Shown here in pieces: positions 25,134-32,999 of a stretch of 64,000 nt of DNA. Below the pieces are notes generated by a model, which saw only the letters and a program-made list of their open reading frames with translations, was not told the origin of the DNA and searched no databases. Within the stretch, counting starts at the first letter, position 1, and each line of letters begins with the position of its first letter. The DNA comes from Roseofilum casamattae BLCC-M143 (GTDB lineage Bacteria; Cyanobacteriota; Cyanobacteriia; Cyanobacteriales; Desertifilaceae), in NCBI RefSeq assembly GCF_030068455.1, contig NZ_JAQOSQ010000007.1, forward strand, positions 124,001-188,000, written 5' to 3'. Both the position numbers and the translations under genes were made by a program.

Positions 25134-28046
25134 TTAGCGGATGGTACGACGGATGAGGCGATAGAGAAGGATGGCGATAATCCAGATGAGCGCAAAGGGA
25201 AAGGCAAAGACTCCAGCAAGAGAGCAAAGGACAAGGTTGAGTTTGTTTTTTCGAGCAAAACGGATAATGGATTTAATTCCAGGGAATAGCGTTTCCCAAC
25301 CTTGTAACTCTACAGTTTTTTGACTTTCTTCCAGGCGAGAACGACTTGCAATTAATAACCGCAAACATTTATTCTCTAGGGGCTGATTGCCAATTGCTCG
25401 AAAGATATCCAGAGACTGCTGGTAGTAGTCTATAGCTTGTTGGTACTCTCCCAGAGAATCGTAAGCATTGCCTAAGTTGCCCAAAGATTTGGCAATGCCG
25501 GAGCGATCGCCTATTTCTTGTTGTATTTGTAGAGACTGCTGGTAGTAGTCTATGGCTTCTTGATACTCTCCCAGGGAATCGTAAGCACTGCCTAAGTTGT
25601 TGAAAGAAGCAGCAATACCAGAGCGATCGCCGATTTCTCGAAAGATATCCAGTGACTGCTGGTAGTAGTCTATGGCTTTTTGGTACTCTCCCAGGGAATC
25701 GTAAGCACTGCCTAAGTTGTTCAAAGAAGCAGCAATACCAGAGAGATCGCCGATTTCTTCACATATTTGCAGAGACTGCTGGTGGTAGTCTATGGCTTTT
25801 TGGTACTCTCCCAGAGAATAGTAAGCAATGCCTAAGCTGGTTAAAGAGGCAGTGTAGCGCCAGTTTTGCCGGTTGGGTAAATGTTGTACTAATTGCAGAT
25901 AGAGTTCAACCAGTAGAAAATTGTAACCTCGTCTCTCTAAGAACTTGCTTGCTGAGTGCCGATAATTTTCTGGGTTATAAAGCACATCAAACGCTTGCTC
26001 GTATTCCCCCAACTGGCACAGATGATAAAATGCTTCCAAATAATCCTGTACGTCCTCAACCGTCGCCGTTTTCAAATCTTCTGGCATTTGACAGCGATCG
26101 CGATAAACGGCAACGGCTTGCTGATGAGCTGGGGTTAGATCTCCGGCGCGATGCTGCAAATAGGTTAAAATCAGCGGCAGAAACTCGTAACGTTGGGGGC
26201 GATCGCTCTCTTGCTCCAGAGCCACCAAAAATCCGCGCTTCACCAAGTTAGATAAATCTTTCCTCGTTACTTCTGCTGCTACCATCTGCGATACCAGCTC
26301 GCGGGTAAATCCTTGTCGCAATACTGCCAATAACAATAATCTTTCTTGCCAAACCGGAGCTAAACGCTGAAAACAACGCTGCAAGACTACCAGCAATGAT
26401 ACCGTTTCCCGGCGGTGCGGTCCCGCTATCCGAGGATCGTCCATCACTAGGTTAATATTTTCCGTCAGCTCTGCCAGAGTTAACCGGTTTTCCTCGTCCT
26501 CATCCTCTTGATTCGTCAATACCCCAGCGACGAGAGTTAACGTCAGGGGATGTCCGCTGACATTTTCGGAAAATGCCTCGAGTTTGGCTTGCTCTTCCTT
26601 GACTTTGCGCGAGTGCAATAACTGCGCTCCTTCCACCGGACTTAATCCCGATAACGGCAAAACCTGGGGTGTTTCTAGCCAATGTAACTCCGGTTTGACT
26701 GGAACTTGCGTCGTGACCAAAATCTCGCTCTGATGATGGCAGTTGGATAACAAGTCTTGCAGAAAATCCCGGTATTCTAATTTGGCGCTAACGGACTCGA
26801 AGTTATCTAACACTAACAAATAGCGCTGCTCTTGCAACTGGTGCATCAGGTACGGCATTACCTGGTTTTCCGGAATGTCGTTCGCTTCCTGCTCGGAAAG
26901 GAGAACCCACTTGTGCAAGATATTTCGCGCGAGACTATTCAATTCGGGAGCACCACTCAAATCTGCCCAATAATTGCTGGTAAAGTCCTGACGCTCTGCA
27001 TAAATCTTACTGGCAAGCGCAGATTTTCCCACGCCTCCCACGCCAAGAATAATACTCACTTTACAGTTGCGGTTATCCAACCAGCCGTTAACTTTTTGTA
27101 GCGCTTTTTCTCTTCCTTGCCAATGAGTTATGCTGGGAGCGCGATCGCCCAAGAATGAAGACGTTGCTCCAGAAGTTGGTTGACTCTGAACTTGGTTTAT
27201 CTCTGCTAATTGCTCTCGAAGACTATCAATTTGAGCGGTAATCTCTGCTTGTCCTTCCTTTAAAGTTGCTCCCATCTCGCGCACGACATCTTTAACTTCT
27301 TCAAGCTCCCCGCGCAACCAAAACTGCAAGCTTTGTACCAGTGCCTCAGTTTGCGCGCGAGTTATCTGAAATTCGGATAAGATTTGCTCCATCCCGGAAG
27401 CCATACTTGCTCCCAACTGCTGAAACTGCGATCGGTTTTGCTCCAACTCTTGCCGCACGGACGCTAGTTTCTCTACCGCTTGGTTCAATTCCTCTATGTT
27501 GGCTTCCGGTAATTCTGTCGTCGTTCCCCCAGCAACTCGAGCTAACTGCGCGTGAAGAGAACCGAGCAAGGAAATAACCAAACTCGCAAAAGCTTTCCCG
27601 TCTCCGGCAAAATCTGCTTTCAAGACTTCGCGCAAGGCAAAAATAAATTTGTCGCGCAAGTTTTCCGCGAGTTCGTTGACCACATTTTGGGGCAAGCTTA
27701 TCTCGGCTGACTGCTGCATTTCCTGCAACAACAGCAACCAATCTCCTTTCTCCAATACGGAAACCGCTTCACCGCCAAGAGCCTGGCTAAATAACTCGGG
27801 AACGCGACTATCTTCAATTGGGGCAAATTGTTCGTTTTTTCCTGTTTCCAGCGCTTCGGCAATGTCTCGCCAATGGCTAATCGTATATTCAGCTAGGGAT
27901 ACCAGCTTTTGTGTCGAGCCGGGATAGGTGCGAGCTTCGGCTCTGGCTTTGATGATGAGGGCGATCGCGCATCCCACTGCCCCAGCCAAATCGTGATTGT
28001 GCAACTGTCCCCGGCTGTCACGCAACCGTACCATTACATTCTGCAA
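25134..28046 (-). CDS. NB-ARC / TPR STAND-type protein, 5' end disturbed
   Basis: This large signal-transduction or defence-type ATPase has an N-terminal helical region of about 290 residues with a coiled coil. An NB-ARC domain follows, with P-loop GVGGVGKSAL (near 335) and Walker B YLLVLDNFES (near 410). The winged-helix region comes next, then five TPR-like units from about 720 to 890. A hydrophobic C-terminal segment (about 940-965) may anchor it in the membrane. Reading upstream, the frame stays open and protein-like (GLSVLGGIVANEIPQYL) to the edge of the MITE at 28114. The native start is therefore probably lost, leaving only TTG at 28046 or ATG at 28034. It may be a truncated gene or use the MITE for expression. 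Confidence 0.72.
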   Translation of the reverse strand: MQNVMVRLRDSRGQLHNHDLAGAVGCAIALIIKARAEARTYPGSTQKLVSLAEYTISHWRDIAEALETGKNEQFAPIEDSRVPELFSQALGGEAVSVLEKGDWLLLLQEMQQSAEISLPQNVVNELAENLRDKFIFALREVLKADFAGDGKAFASLVISLLGSLHAQLARVAGGTTTELPEANIEELNQAVEKLASVRQELEQNRSQFQQLGASMASGMEQILSEFQITRAQTEALVQSLQFWLRGELEEVKDVVREMGATLKEGQAEITAQIDSLREQLAEINQVQSQPTSGATSSFLGDRAPSITHWQGREKALQKVNGWLDNRNCKVSIILGVGGVGKSALASKIYAERQDFTSNYWADLSGAPELNSLARNILHKWVLLSEQEANDIPENQVMPYLMHQLQEQRYLLVLDNFESVSAKLEYRDFLQDLLSNCHHQSEILVTTQVPVKPELHWLETPQVLPLSGLSPVEGAQLLHSRKVKEEQAKLEAFSENVSGHPLTLTLVAGVLTNQEDEDEENRLTLAELTENINLVMDDPRIAGPHRRETVSLLVVLQRCFQRLAPVWQERLLLLAVLRQGFTRELVSQMVAAEVTRKDLSNLVKRGFLVALEQESDRPQRYEFLPLILTYLQHRAGDLTPAHQQAVAVYRDRCQMPEDLKTATVEDVQDYLEAFYHLCQLGEYEQAFDVLYNPENYRHSASKFLERRGYNFLLVELYLQLVQHLPNRQNWRYTASLTSLGIAYYSLGEYQKAIDYHQQSLQICEEIGDLSGIAASLNNLGSAYDSLGEYQKAIDYYQQSLDIFREIGDRSGIAASFNNLGSAYDSLGEYQEAIDYYQQSLQIQQEIGDRSGIAKSLGNLGNAYDSLGEYQQAIDYYQQSLDIFRAIGNQPLENKCLRLLIASRSRLEESQKTVELQGWETLFPGIKSIIRFARKNKLNLVLCSLAGVFAFPFALIWIIAILLYRLIRRTIR
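25390..25870. repeat. Four tandem 120-bp near-identical TPR-coding repeats
   Basis: Units of 120 bases encode 40-residue TPR blocks of the form LGEYQKAIDYYQQSL. They are nearly identical in DNA, including silent sites, which points to recent expansion or ongoing gene conversion inside the NB-ARC gene. Confidence 0.75.
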
Positions 28047-28113
28047 GTACTGGGGAATTTCATTCGCAACTATTCCACCAAGAACCGACAGGCCCGCTGC
28101 CGAAAGACCATAG

Positions 28114-28264
28114 TATAGTCAATTGGAATAGCAATGAGACCAATAGTTATGTGAGGACTGAGCGCAGTCGAAGTCCGGGTTGCTAAAGGTGTCCGAGCTT
28201 CGGCTTCGCTCAGCTCTCACTGGCTTTACAATTTTATGTCTCGCTGCTATTTAAATCAACTATA
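28114..28264. mobile_element. 151-bp MITE-like element, TA-flanked
   Basis: Two 27-base ends form an imperfect inverted repeat: the left arm begins TATAGTCAATTGGAATAGC (28114) and the right arm ends TATTTAAATCAACTATA (28264). Both arms share the pattern TATAGT..ATT..AATAGCA..GAGAC. Each end borders a TA dinucleotide, as with IS630/Tc1-type insertions. A second, inner inverted repeat (ACTGAGCGCAGTCGAAG facing CTTCGGCTTCGCTCAG) would give a hairpin. There is no coding capacity. It interrupts or abuts the 5' end of the NB-ARC gene. Confidence 0.7.
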
Positions 28265-28289
28265 TCGCTGTGCGATAATATCGATCTGC

Positions 28290-29441
28290 CTAACCCATCG
28301 GCTGTTGTAATTGCGATTCTAAAGATTTTTCGGCAACAATCTCTATTCCAGATAAGGCTTGCTTGGCGATACTTTGCTGGGACTCGGTTGTTGCAGCAGA
28401 CCACAAGACCCAGCGACTGCCTGCAGGCAGTTGGTTTAAACGATCGCGGCTTCCGGTCAGCCACACTAAAGGAAGATGGGGTAAGTTGCGAGTCGGTTCT
28501 CCAAAAGTCGTTCCCGCTAAGACTTCTAAGACAACTTGATGTCCTTGCACCAATCCGGTATTTGCCGTCCACAACCGGACGTTCATCGTCTTGCGCGACG
28601 CATAGAAAAAGAGCGAGGCTGCTGCAATCACCGCCTGTTCAAAGGCTTCTGGCTCCCAAGCAAACTCAGTATCGAGAGCAATAACCGCATCTTCACCTCC
28701 AGAGATTGCTTCCAATTCTCGCACGCGCAGATCGCCATAGCGGGCGCTGCTGCGCCAGTGAATCAATCGCATGGGATCGCCAACGCGGTAGGGACGTAGC
28801 GATCGCGTTAAGCCCTCAGTTGCATTTTGGACGCTTTGGCGATCGCGTTTCAATTGTGGTGTATCTTGTTGTCCCAGCTCGTCAATGAGAGGACAAGAGC
28901 GCAGGGGCAACACTTGCGGATACACGATCGCCATGGCTGGGGCGTCTTGTTGCCGGCGACACCAAAAGAGTCCCAGAGGAGCGGCGCTTCTGAGCTGTAA
29001 GCCATTCCAGCGATAAATTCCACGCTTTTCGGTCTGGTGCTCGTAAACCCACTTGTAGCTTCCATGAGGGGCAATATAGGCGATCGCCTTGCGTCGCGGT
29101 TTCCCTAACACCAAAGGAAATACATCGCGCGCTTGCAGCAAGGTTTTCGGTTGGGACGTCCGATTTTCAATCTCAATCTCTAAAGTAAAATATTCCCCAG
29201 CACTCACGGGGCGAATTCGATGGCGCAGAACGCGAATCCCGCGCAGCGATCGCAGGGACAGAACGGCAGCCATGAACAACAGTGCTCCTAGAATACCGCT
29301 GATGACATACAACCAGCCTACCATGGTATTCGTGGCCGCGCCAAAGAAGAAAATCGCGAGAGCCGACAACAGCCATCCAGCATAGGCTGGAGCGACCCAT
29401 TTTCTCTCTAACCAATCGGCGATCGCCTGCATCATCGTCAT
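28290..29441 (-). CDS. DUF58 domain membrane protein
   Basis: Two N-terminal membrane helices (about 17-37 and 42-62) precede the DUF58 region, which has the signature EGLTRSLRPYRVGDPMRLIHWRSSARYGDLRVRE, shown here only in its well-known core DPMRLIHWRSSAR. DUF58 proteins usually accompany MoxR AAA+ ATPases and contain a vWA-like fold; they are linked to maturation or envelope processes. No MoxR gene is nearby. The start ATG at 29441 opens MTMMQAIADW; a second ATG six bases inside is equally possible. The gene lies upstream of the NB-ARC gene on the same strand, separated by the MITE. Confidence 0.8.
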   Translation of the reverse strand: MTMMQAIADWLERKWVAPAYAGWLLSALAIFFFGAATNTMVGWLYVISGILGALLFMAAVLSLRSLRGIRVLRHRIRPVSAGEYFTLEIEIENRTSQPKTLLQARDVFPLVLGKPRRKAIAYIAPHGSYKWVYEHQTEKRGIYRWNGLQLRSAAPLGLFWCRRQQDAPAMAIVYPQVLPLRSCPLIDELGQQDTPQLKRDRQSVQNATEGLTRSLRPYRVGDPMRLIHWRSSARYGDLRVRELEAISGGEDAVIALDTEFAWEPEAFEQAVIAAASLFFYASRKTMNVRLWTANTGLVQGHQVVLEVLAGTTFGEPTRNLPHLPLVWLTGSRDRLNQLPAGSRWVLWSAATTESQQSIAKQALSGIEIVAEKSLESQLQQPMG

Positions 29442-29541
29442 CGTGCTTTAATTTACTTTTTGTAAAGAAAGGGTTGACAAATTCACCAAAAAACTGTTCT
29501 CCTGATACAGGGTGGTTGGCAGCTTACGAGTCAACGTAAAC

Positions 29542-29575
29542 TATAATCCCTAAGTAGAAGATATCACATGATATC
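29542..29575 (+). promoter_or_regulatory. Candidate promoter and palindromic operator of the biosynthetic cluster
   Basis: A consensus -10 hexamer TATAAT lies at 29542-29547, with a weaker TTGGCA at 29516-29521 that is 20 bases away. Just downstream, at 29560-29575, is the perfect palindrome GATATCACATGATATC. It sits between the promoter and the first cluster gene, where a repressor could act. No regulator gene is found in the cluster, so any protein that binds it would be encoded elsewhere. Confidence 0.4.
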
Positions 29576-29604
29576 CGAACAAGTTGTTAACCAAGGTATG
29601 CATT

Positions 29605-30294
29605 GTGAGCGAAACAACAAATCAAATCAAAACAGCAGAAGAGTTGAATAGTTTTGATGCGATCAAGGAAGCCCACAAGCTTTCTGGAGATGCAGATGTT
29701 TTACAAGATTATTACGATAAGTGGTCGGATAATTACGATCGCGATGTAGATAGCGAAGAGTATTGCGGGCCGGAATATCTGACGGCTTTCTTCGATTTGA
29801 TGCCGAAAAAATATGGCAAATTTCTCAACCTGCGCGATCGAGACATCGAGATTCTCGATTGTGGCTGCGGCACCGGTTTAGTCGGAGTAGCTCTGCGTCG
29901 TAAAGGTTACAAAAATGTCGATGGCTTCGACCTGTCGCAAGGCATGGTAGACGCAGCAGATAAAACCGATTCTTATCGCGCTTTAGTCGGTGGATGCGAT
30001 ATGACCAAACCCATCCCCGAATATGCGGAAAACAGTTACGATGCGTCCCTCAGTTGTGGTGTATTCACTCTAGGACACGTGCCGCCAACGGCATTAGAAG
30101 AAATGATTCGCATCACGAAACCGGGTGGATTAGTCGCCGTGAGTACGCGGAAGAGCTACTACGATAGCACCAACTTCCAGGAAGTGTGCGATCGCCTGGT
30201 CGCTGAAGGAACTGTTAAATTGGTTAGCTCGGTTATCGACGGTCCCTATATTGCCGAAGAAGGCGCTCACTACTGGGCTTTTGAAGTGTGCTAA
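29605..30294 (+). CDS. Class I SAM-dependent methyltransferase
   Basis: The first gene of the cluster encodes a 229-aa Rossmann-fold methyltransferase resembling the METTL27/Williams-Beuren type. Motif I is ILDCGCGTGLVGVAL (near 83-97), the acidic residue after strand 2 is in DGFDLSQGMVDAA, and SLSCGVFTLGHVPP and ITKPGGLVAVST mark motifs II and III. The N-terminal DYYDKWSDNYDRDV is typical of small-molecule methyltransferases. I start at the GTG at 29605, because AAGG lies 8 bases before it; a TTG at 29584 extends the frame without support. In context it probably methylates an O or N atom of the cluster product, but the acceptor is unknown. Confidence 0.85.
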   Translation: MSETTNQIKTAEELNSFDAIKEAHKLSGDADVLQDYYDKWSDNYDRDVDSEEYCGPEYLTAFFDLMPKKYGKFLNLRDRDIEILDCGCGTGLVGVALRRKGYKNVDGFDLSQGMVDAADKTDSYRALVGGCDMTKPIPEYAENSYDASLSCGVFTLGHVPPTALEEMIRITKPGGLVAVSTRKSYYDSTNFQEVCDRLVAEGTVKLVSSVIDGPYIAEEGAHYWAFEVC

Positions 30295-30320
30295 TGACTA
30301 AATAAGATTAGCTTCTAAGG

Positions 30321-30361
30321 GTAGGGGCCAATTGCTACCAAAAACGATGTATTGCCCCTAC
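30321..30361. repeat. Hairpin with GTAGGGGC arms
   Basis: GTAGGGGCCAAT (30321) pairs with ATTGCCCCTAC (30351-30361) with one bulge, in the spacer between the methyltransferase and oxidoreductase genes. No U-tract follows, so it is more likely a dispersed repeat than a terminator; it could also protect or process the mRNA. Confidence 0.4.
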
Positions 30362-30418
30362 TCATTACAATGGAGTTCGTTATTTATTTAGAGACATTTA
30401 GCGATCGCTTTAAAATCC

Positions 30419-31492
30419 ATGACAGAATTAATGAATGCAGTCATTCTGACTGGGTATGGCGGACCGGAGAAGTTAGTATACACGCAAGTCCCTAAGCCTA
30501 TTCCGCAAAAAGGAGAAGTACTCATCGAAGTGGGAGCGTGCTCTGTCAATAATACAGATATCAATACTCGCACCGGTTGGTATGCTGCAGAGGCAGAGTT
30601 TCAAGAAATCCTGCAAGACACGAAGAAAAATGATGAGGAAACATCAACGGGTTGGTCTCAATCCGGAATTCGATTTCCGCGAATTCAAGGGGCAGATATT
30701 GTTGGAAAGGTTGTAGGAGTCGGTGCTGGGGTTTCGCAAGAACTACTTCAGCAACGAGTAATTGTTGACCCTTGGGTGCGGGGAGAGAGTTTTGGAGACT
30801 ATAAATATGTGGGTAGCGAGTTAAACGGTGGTTTTGCAGAATATTCTGTCGTTCCAGCAGTCAATGTTTGCCCAATTCAATCCTCTCTATCTGACGTAGA
30901 ATTAGCCACAGTTCCTTGCTCTTATTCAACCGCAGAAAATCTGCTAACCAAAGGGCGAGTGGCATCGGAAGATTTGGTTCTCATCATGGGAGCATCTGGG
31001 GGAGTTGGCAGTTCTGCCATTAAACTCGCCAAAATTAGAGGAGCAACTGTTATTGCCATTGTTGGGGCGAACAAAGAACATTTAGCTCGTGACTGTGGTG
31101 CCGATTATGTGTATCCTCGCAACGAACAATTGGCAGCGAATCTTGCAAATCATGAGATTACTGTTGGTATAGATGTGGTTGGTGGTGAATACTTTGAGAC
31201 CATTGTCAAGGCATTAAGTATTGGAGGGCGATATGTGACCGCTGGCGCGATCGCCGGTCCTATGGTATCTCTCGATTTGCGCGATTTAATTTACAAAGAC
31301 ATAGAAATGATTGGAGCAACGCGCTTCCGAGCCGAAGTCTTTCAAAACTTGCTTGGATATATAGAACAAGGTTTATTGTATCCTTCTGTTGCTCGAGTTT
31401 TTTCCTTAAGTAAAATGGAAGAAGCTCAGAAGTTTTTTCAAAGCAAGATTTTTTTTGGTAAAGTTGTAATTACACCAGAAAACAAGGCTTAA
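30419..31492 (+). CDS. MDR-superfamily oxidoreductase, quinone-oxidoreductase type
   Basis: This is a medium-chain dehydrogenase/reductase of 357 aa. The N-terminal GroES-like domain has GYGGPEKLVYTQVPKP and NNTDINTRTG. The NAD(P)-binding motif is MGASGGVGSSAIKLAK near 190. The catalytic zinc ligands of alcohol dehydrogenases are missing: GADIVG stands where GHE would be. It should therefore be a zinc-free enoyl or quinone reductase-like enzyme. In the cluster it may reduce an enoyl or keto intermediate, acting in trans on the single PKS module or on a free precursor. This role is inferred from position only. The start could also be the ATG at 30431. Confidence 0.8.
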   Translation: MTELMNAVILTGYGGPEKLVYTQVPKPIPQKGEVLIEVGACSVNNTDINTRTGWYAAEAEFQEILQDTKKNDEETSTGWSQSGIRFPRIQGADIVGKVVGVGAGVSQELLQQRVIVDPWVRGESFGDYKYVGSELNGGFAEYSVVPAVNVCPIQSSLSDVELATVPCSYSTAENLLTKGRVASEDLVLIMGASGGVGSSAIKLAKIRGATVIAIVGANKEHLARDCGADYVYPRNEQLAANLANHEITVGIDVVGGEYFETIVKALSIGGRYVTAGAIAGPMVSLDLRDLIYKDIEMIGATRFRAEVFQNLLGYIEQGLLYPSVARVFSLSKMEEAQKFFQSKIFFGKVVITPENKA

Positions 31493-31540
31493 TCGATCGA
31501 GCGGTTGATTCGTTACCATTAGAATTTCTCACAACACATC

Positions 31541-32857
31541 ATGAGCAAACAAAAAATTGCCTACATCGGTACGGGTGCTATGGGCAAACAGCATATCTAC
31601 AAGCTGCTTGAAGATGGATATAATGTTCAAGTTTATGATAAGTATCCAGAAGCAGCAACCACAGTAATTGCGAAAGGAGCAGTTTGGAAAGACAGTCCCA
31701 AGGAAGCTGCTCAAGGAGCGGATCTGGTGATTACCAATTTACCCTTACCCCATCATGTTTTGGAAAATATGTTAGGGGAAACCGGTGCTGTAGAAGGGAT
31801 GAAACCCGGTGCCACCTGGATGGATTTTTCCACCACTGACTACCACAATACCCAACATATTGCTGACGAAGCTGCCAAAAAAGAATTATTCAGTTTGGAA
31901 TCTCCGGTGAGCAATCTCTCGCACATGGGCGTAGATTTTTGTAATGTCAGTTACTATGTCAGTGGCGATCGCAAAGGCTACGATCTGAGCAAAGAAACTC
32001 TCGATGCGATCGGTGAAATCTCCTTCTTTGTCAGCGACACCATCGGAGAAGCGCAAACCGTAAAACTCCTCACCAACTTGTTGTTTTATTCGCAAATGTT
32101 GGTCTTGGGAGAAACGATGATGATTTCTAAGATCTACGGCATTCCCTTAATGTGGATGTGGCATTATATCCGCGCCTCCCAAGGAAATAGCGTGGTCACC
32201 GAGCAGGTTACTCCCTTCATTTTCGATGGCAGTTATGACTATTCCTGTTCTTTGGAAATTACAGTAAAAGATACGGATTTAACCGTCAAGCTCGCAGACG
32301 AACTCGGCGTAGCTTTGCCTCTGGGACGTATTGTGGAAGAGCGATACCGGGAAGCTGGCGAGAAATACGATCTCTCCTGCGACAATCACGTGAAAGTCAC
32401 GAAATTGATTGAAGACGACAACAATTTAGATTTGCGACTTCCTGATTTTACCGCTCCTTCTCCTTACGGATTAGATCGCAGTTACGTTCATTCCACAGAA
32501 CGGGTAAAAGATAAATTCGGTCGGATTAAACCCCTTCCCTATCAACTGACCTACGATGCACCCGAGCCTTTGCAAGACGAAAAGTTGATGGATATTGCCA
32601 AGTCTCTAACTGATTTTATGGCTTATATCAATTACCTCGTTTTAGGGGAAGCCAATGCATTAGGCAAAGGCATGGGATTGAGCGATGAATTATTAGAGGA
32701 TGTGATTCGTTGGAGCGTTGGAACCTGTTGGGTATCCGATAATCTCGACACTTATCAACCCAATCCCGAGATTGTCGAAAAGATAAAGTCTCTCGATCTT
32801 GGCAGTAAGGTGAAGCTACCCGTCATAAGCAAAATGATAGAACATCTGAGTCGTTAA
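31541..32857 (+). CDS. Beta-hydroxyacid dehydrogenase (6PGDH/HIBADH-like), extended
   Basis: The N-terminal Rossmann motif GTGAMGKQHI (near 10) and the segment ADLVITNLPLPHHV mark the NAD-binding domain of 3-hydroxyisobutyrate/6-phosphogluconate dehydrogenase relatives. The catalytic lysine is expected in TVKLLTNLLFYSQ near 174. At 438 aa it is about 140 residues longer than the usual enzyme. The extra C-terminal helices (KSLTDFMAYINYLVLGEANALG) look like a second copy of the helical domain, a form known in some family members. It may make or reduce a hydroxyacid/keto acid for the adenylation domain; that is inference. It lies 48 bases after the MDR gene and 142 before the megasynthase. Confidence 0.78.
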   Translation: MSKQKIAYIGTGAMGKQHIYKLLEDGYNVQVYDKYPEAATTVIAKGAVWKDSPKEAAQGADLVITNLPLPHHVLENMLGETGAVEGMKPGATWMDFSTTDYHNTQHIADEAAKKELFSLESPVSNLSHMGVDFCNVSYYVSGDRKGYDLSKETLDAIGEISFFVSDTIGEAQTVKLLTNLLFYSQMLVLGETMMISKIYGIPLMWMWHYIRASQGNSVVTEQVTPFIFDGSYDYSCSLEITVKDTDLTVKLADELGVALPLGRIVEERYREAGEKYDLSCDNHVKVTKLIEDDNNLDLRLPDFTAPSPYGLDRSYVHSTERVKDKFGRIKPLPYQLTYDAPEPLQDEKLMDIAKSLTDFMAYINYLVLGEANALGKGMGLSDELLEDVIRWSVGTCWVSDNLDTYQPNPEIVEKIKSLDLGSKVKLPVISKMIEHLSR

Positions 32858-32876
32858 CATTTTTCTGTCGATCTTG

Positions 32877-32926
32877 TTAGGCACCTCTGAGGAAGATGAG
32901 AGATCTTAATTCATGGGGGTGCCTAA
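32877..32926 (+). terminator. Hairpin before the NRPS-PKS gene
   Basis: TTAGGCACC (32877-32885) and GGTGCCTAA (32918-32926) are perfectly complementary across a 32-base loop, followed by TTTCTC. This may be a weak terminator or attenuator between the three small tailoring genes and the megasynthase gene. A dispersed repeat is the alternative. Confidence 0.4.
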
Positions 32927-32999
32927 TTTCTCAGCGCTCCCAATTTACCTAACTTCTACGAAAAAACCGCTCTTCATTGTCTTTTTCAAGGGTTAAGTT

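Noticed and set aside
25390-25870. CRISPR-like array because of regular 120-bp units
   Set aside because: The repeats are coding TPR units in frame, with no spacers and no cas genes.
29474-29508. TTGACA at 29474 with TGATAC at 29503 as a promoter of the cluster
   Set aside because: The 23-base gap is too long for a normal sigma-70 promoter; the TATAAT at 29542 is a better -10.
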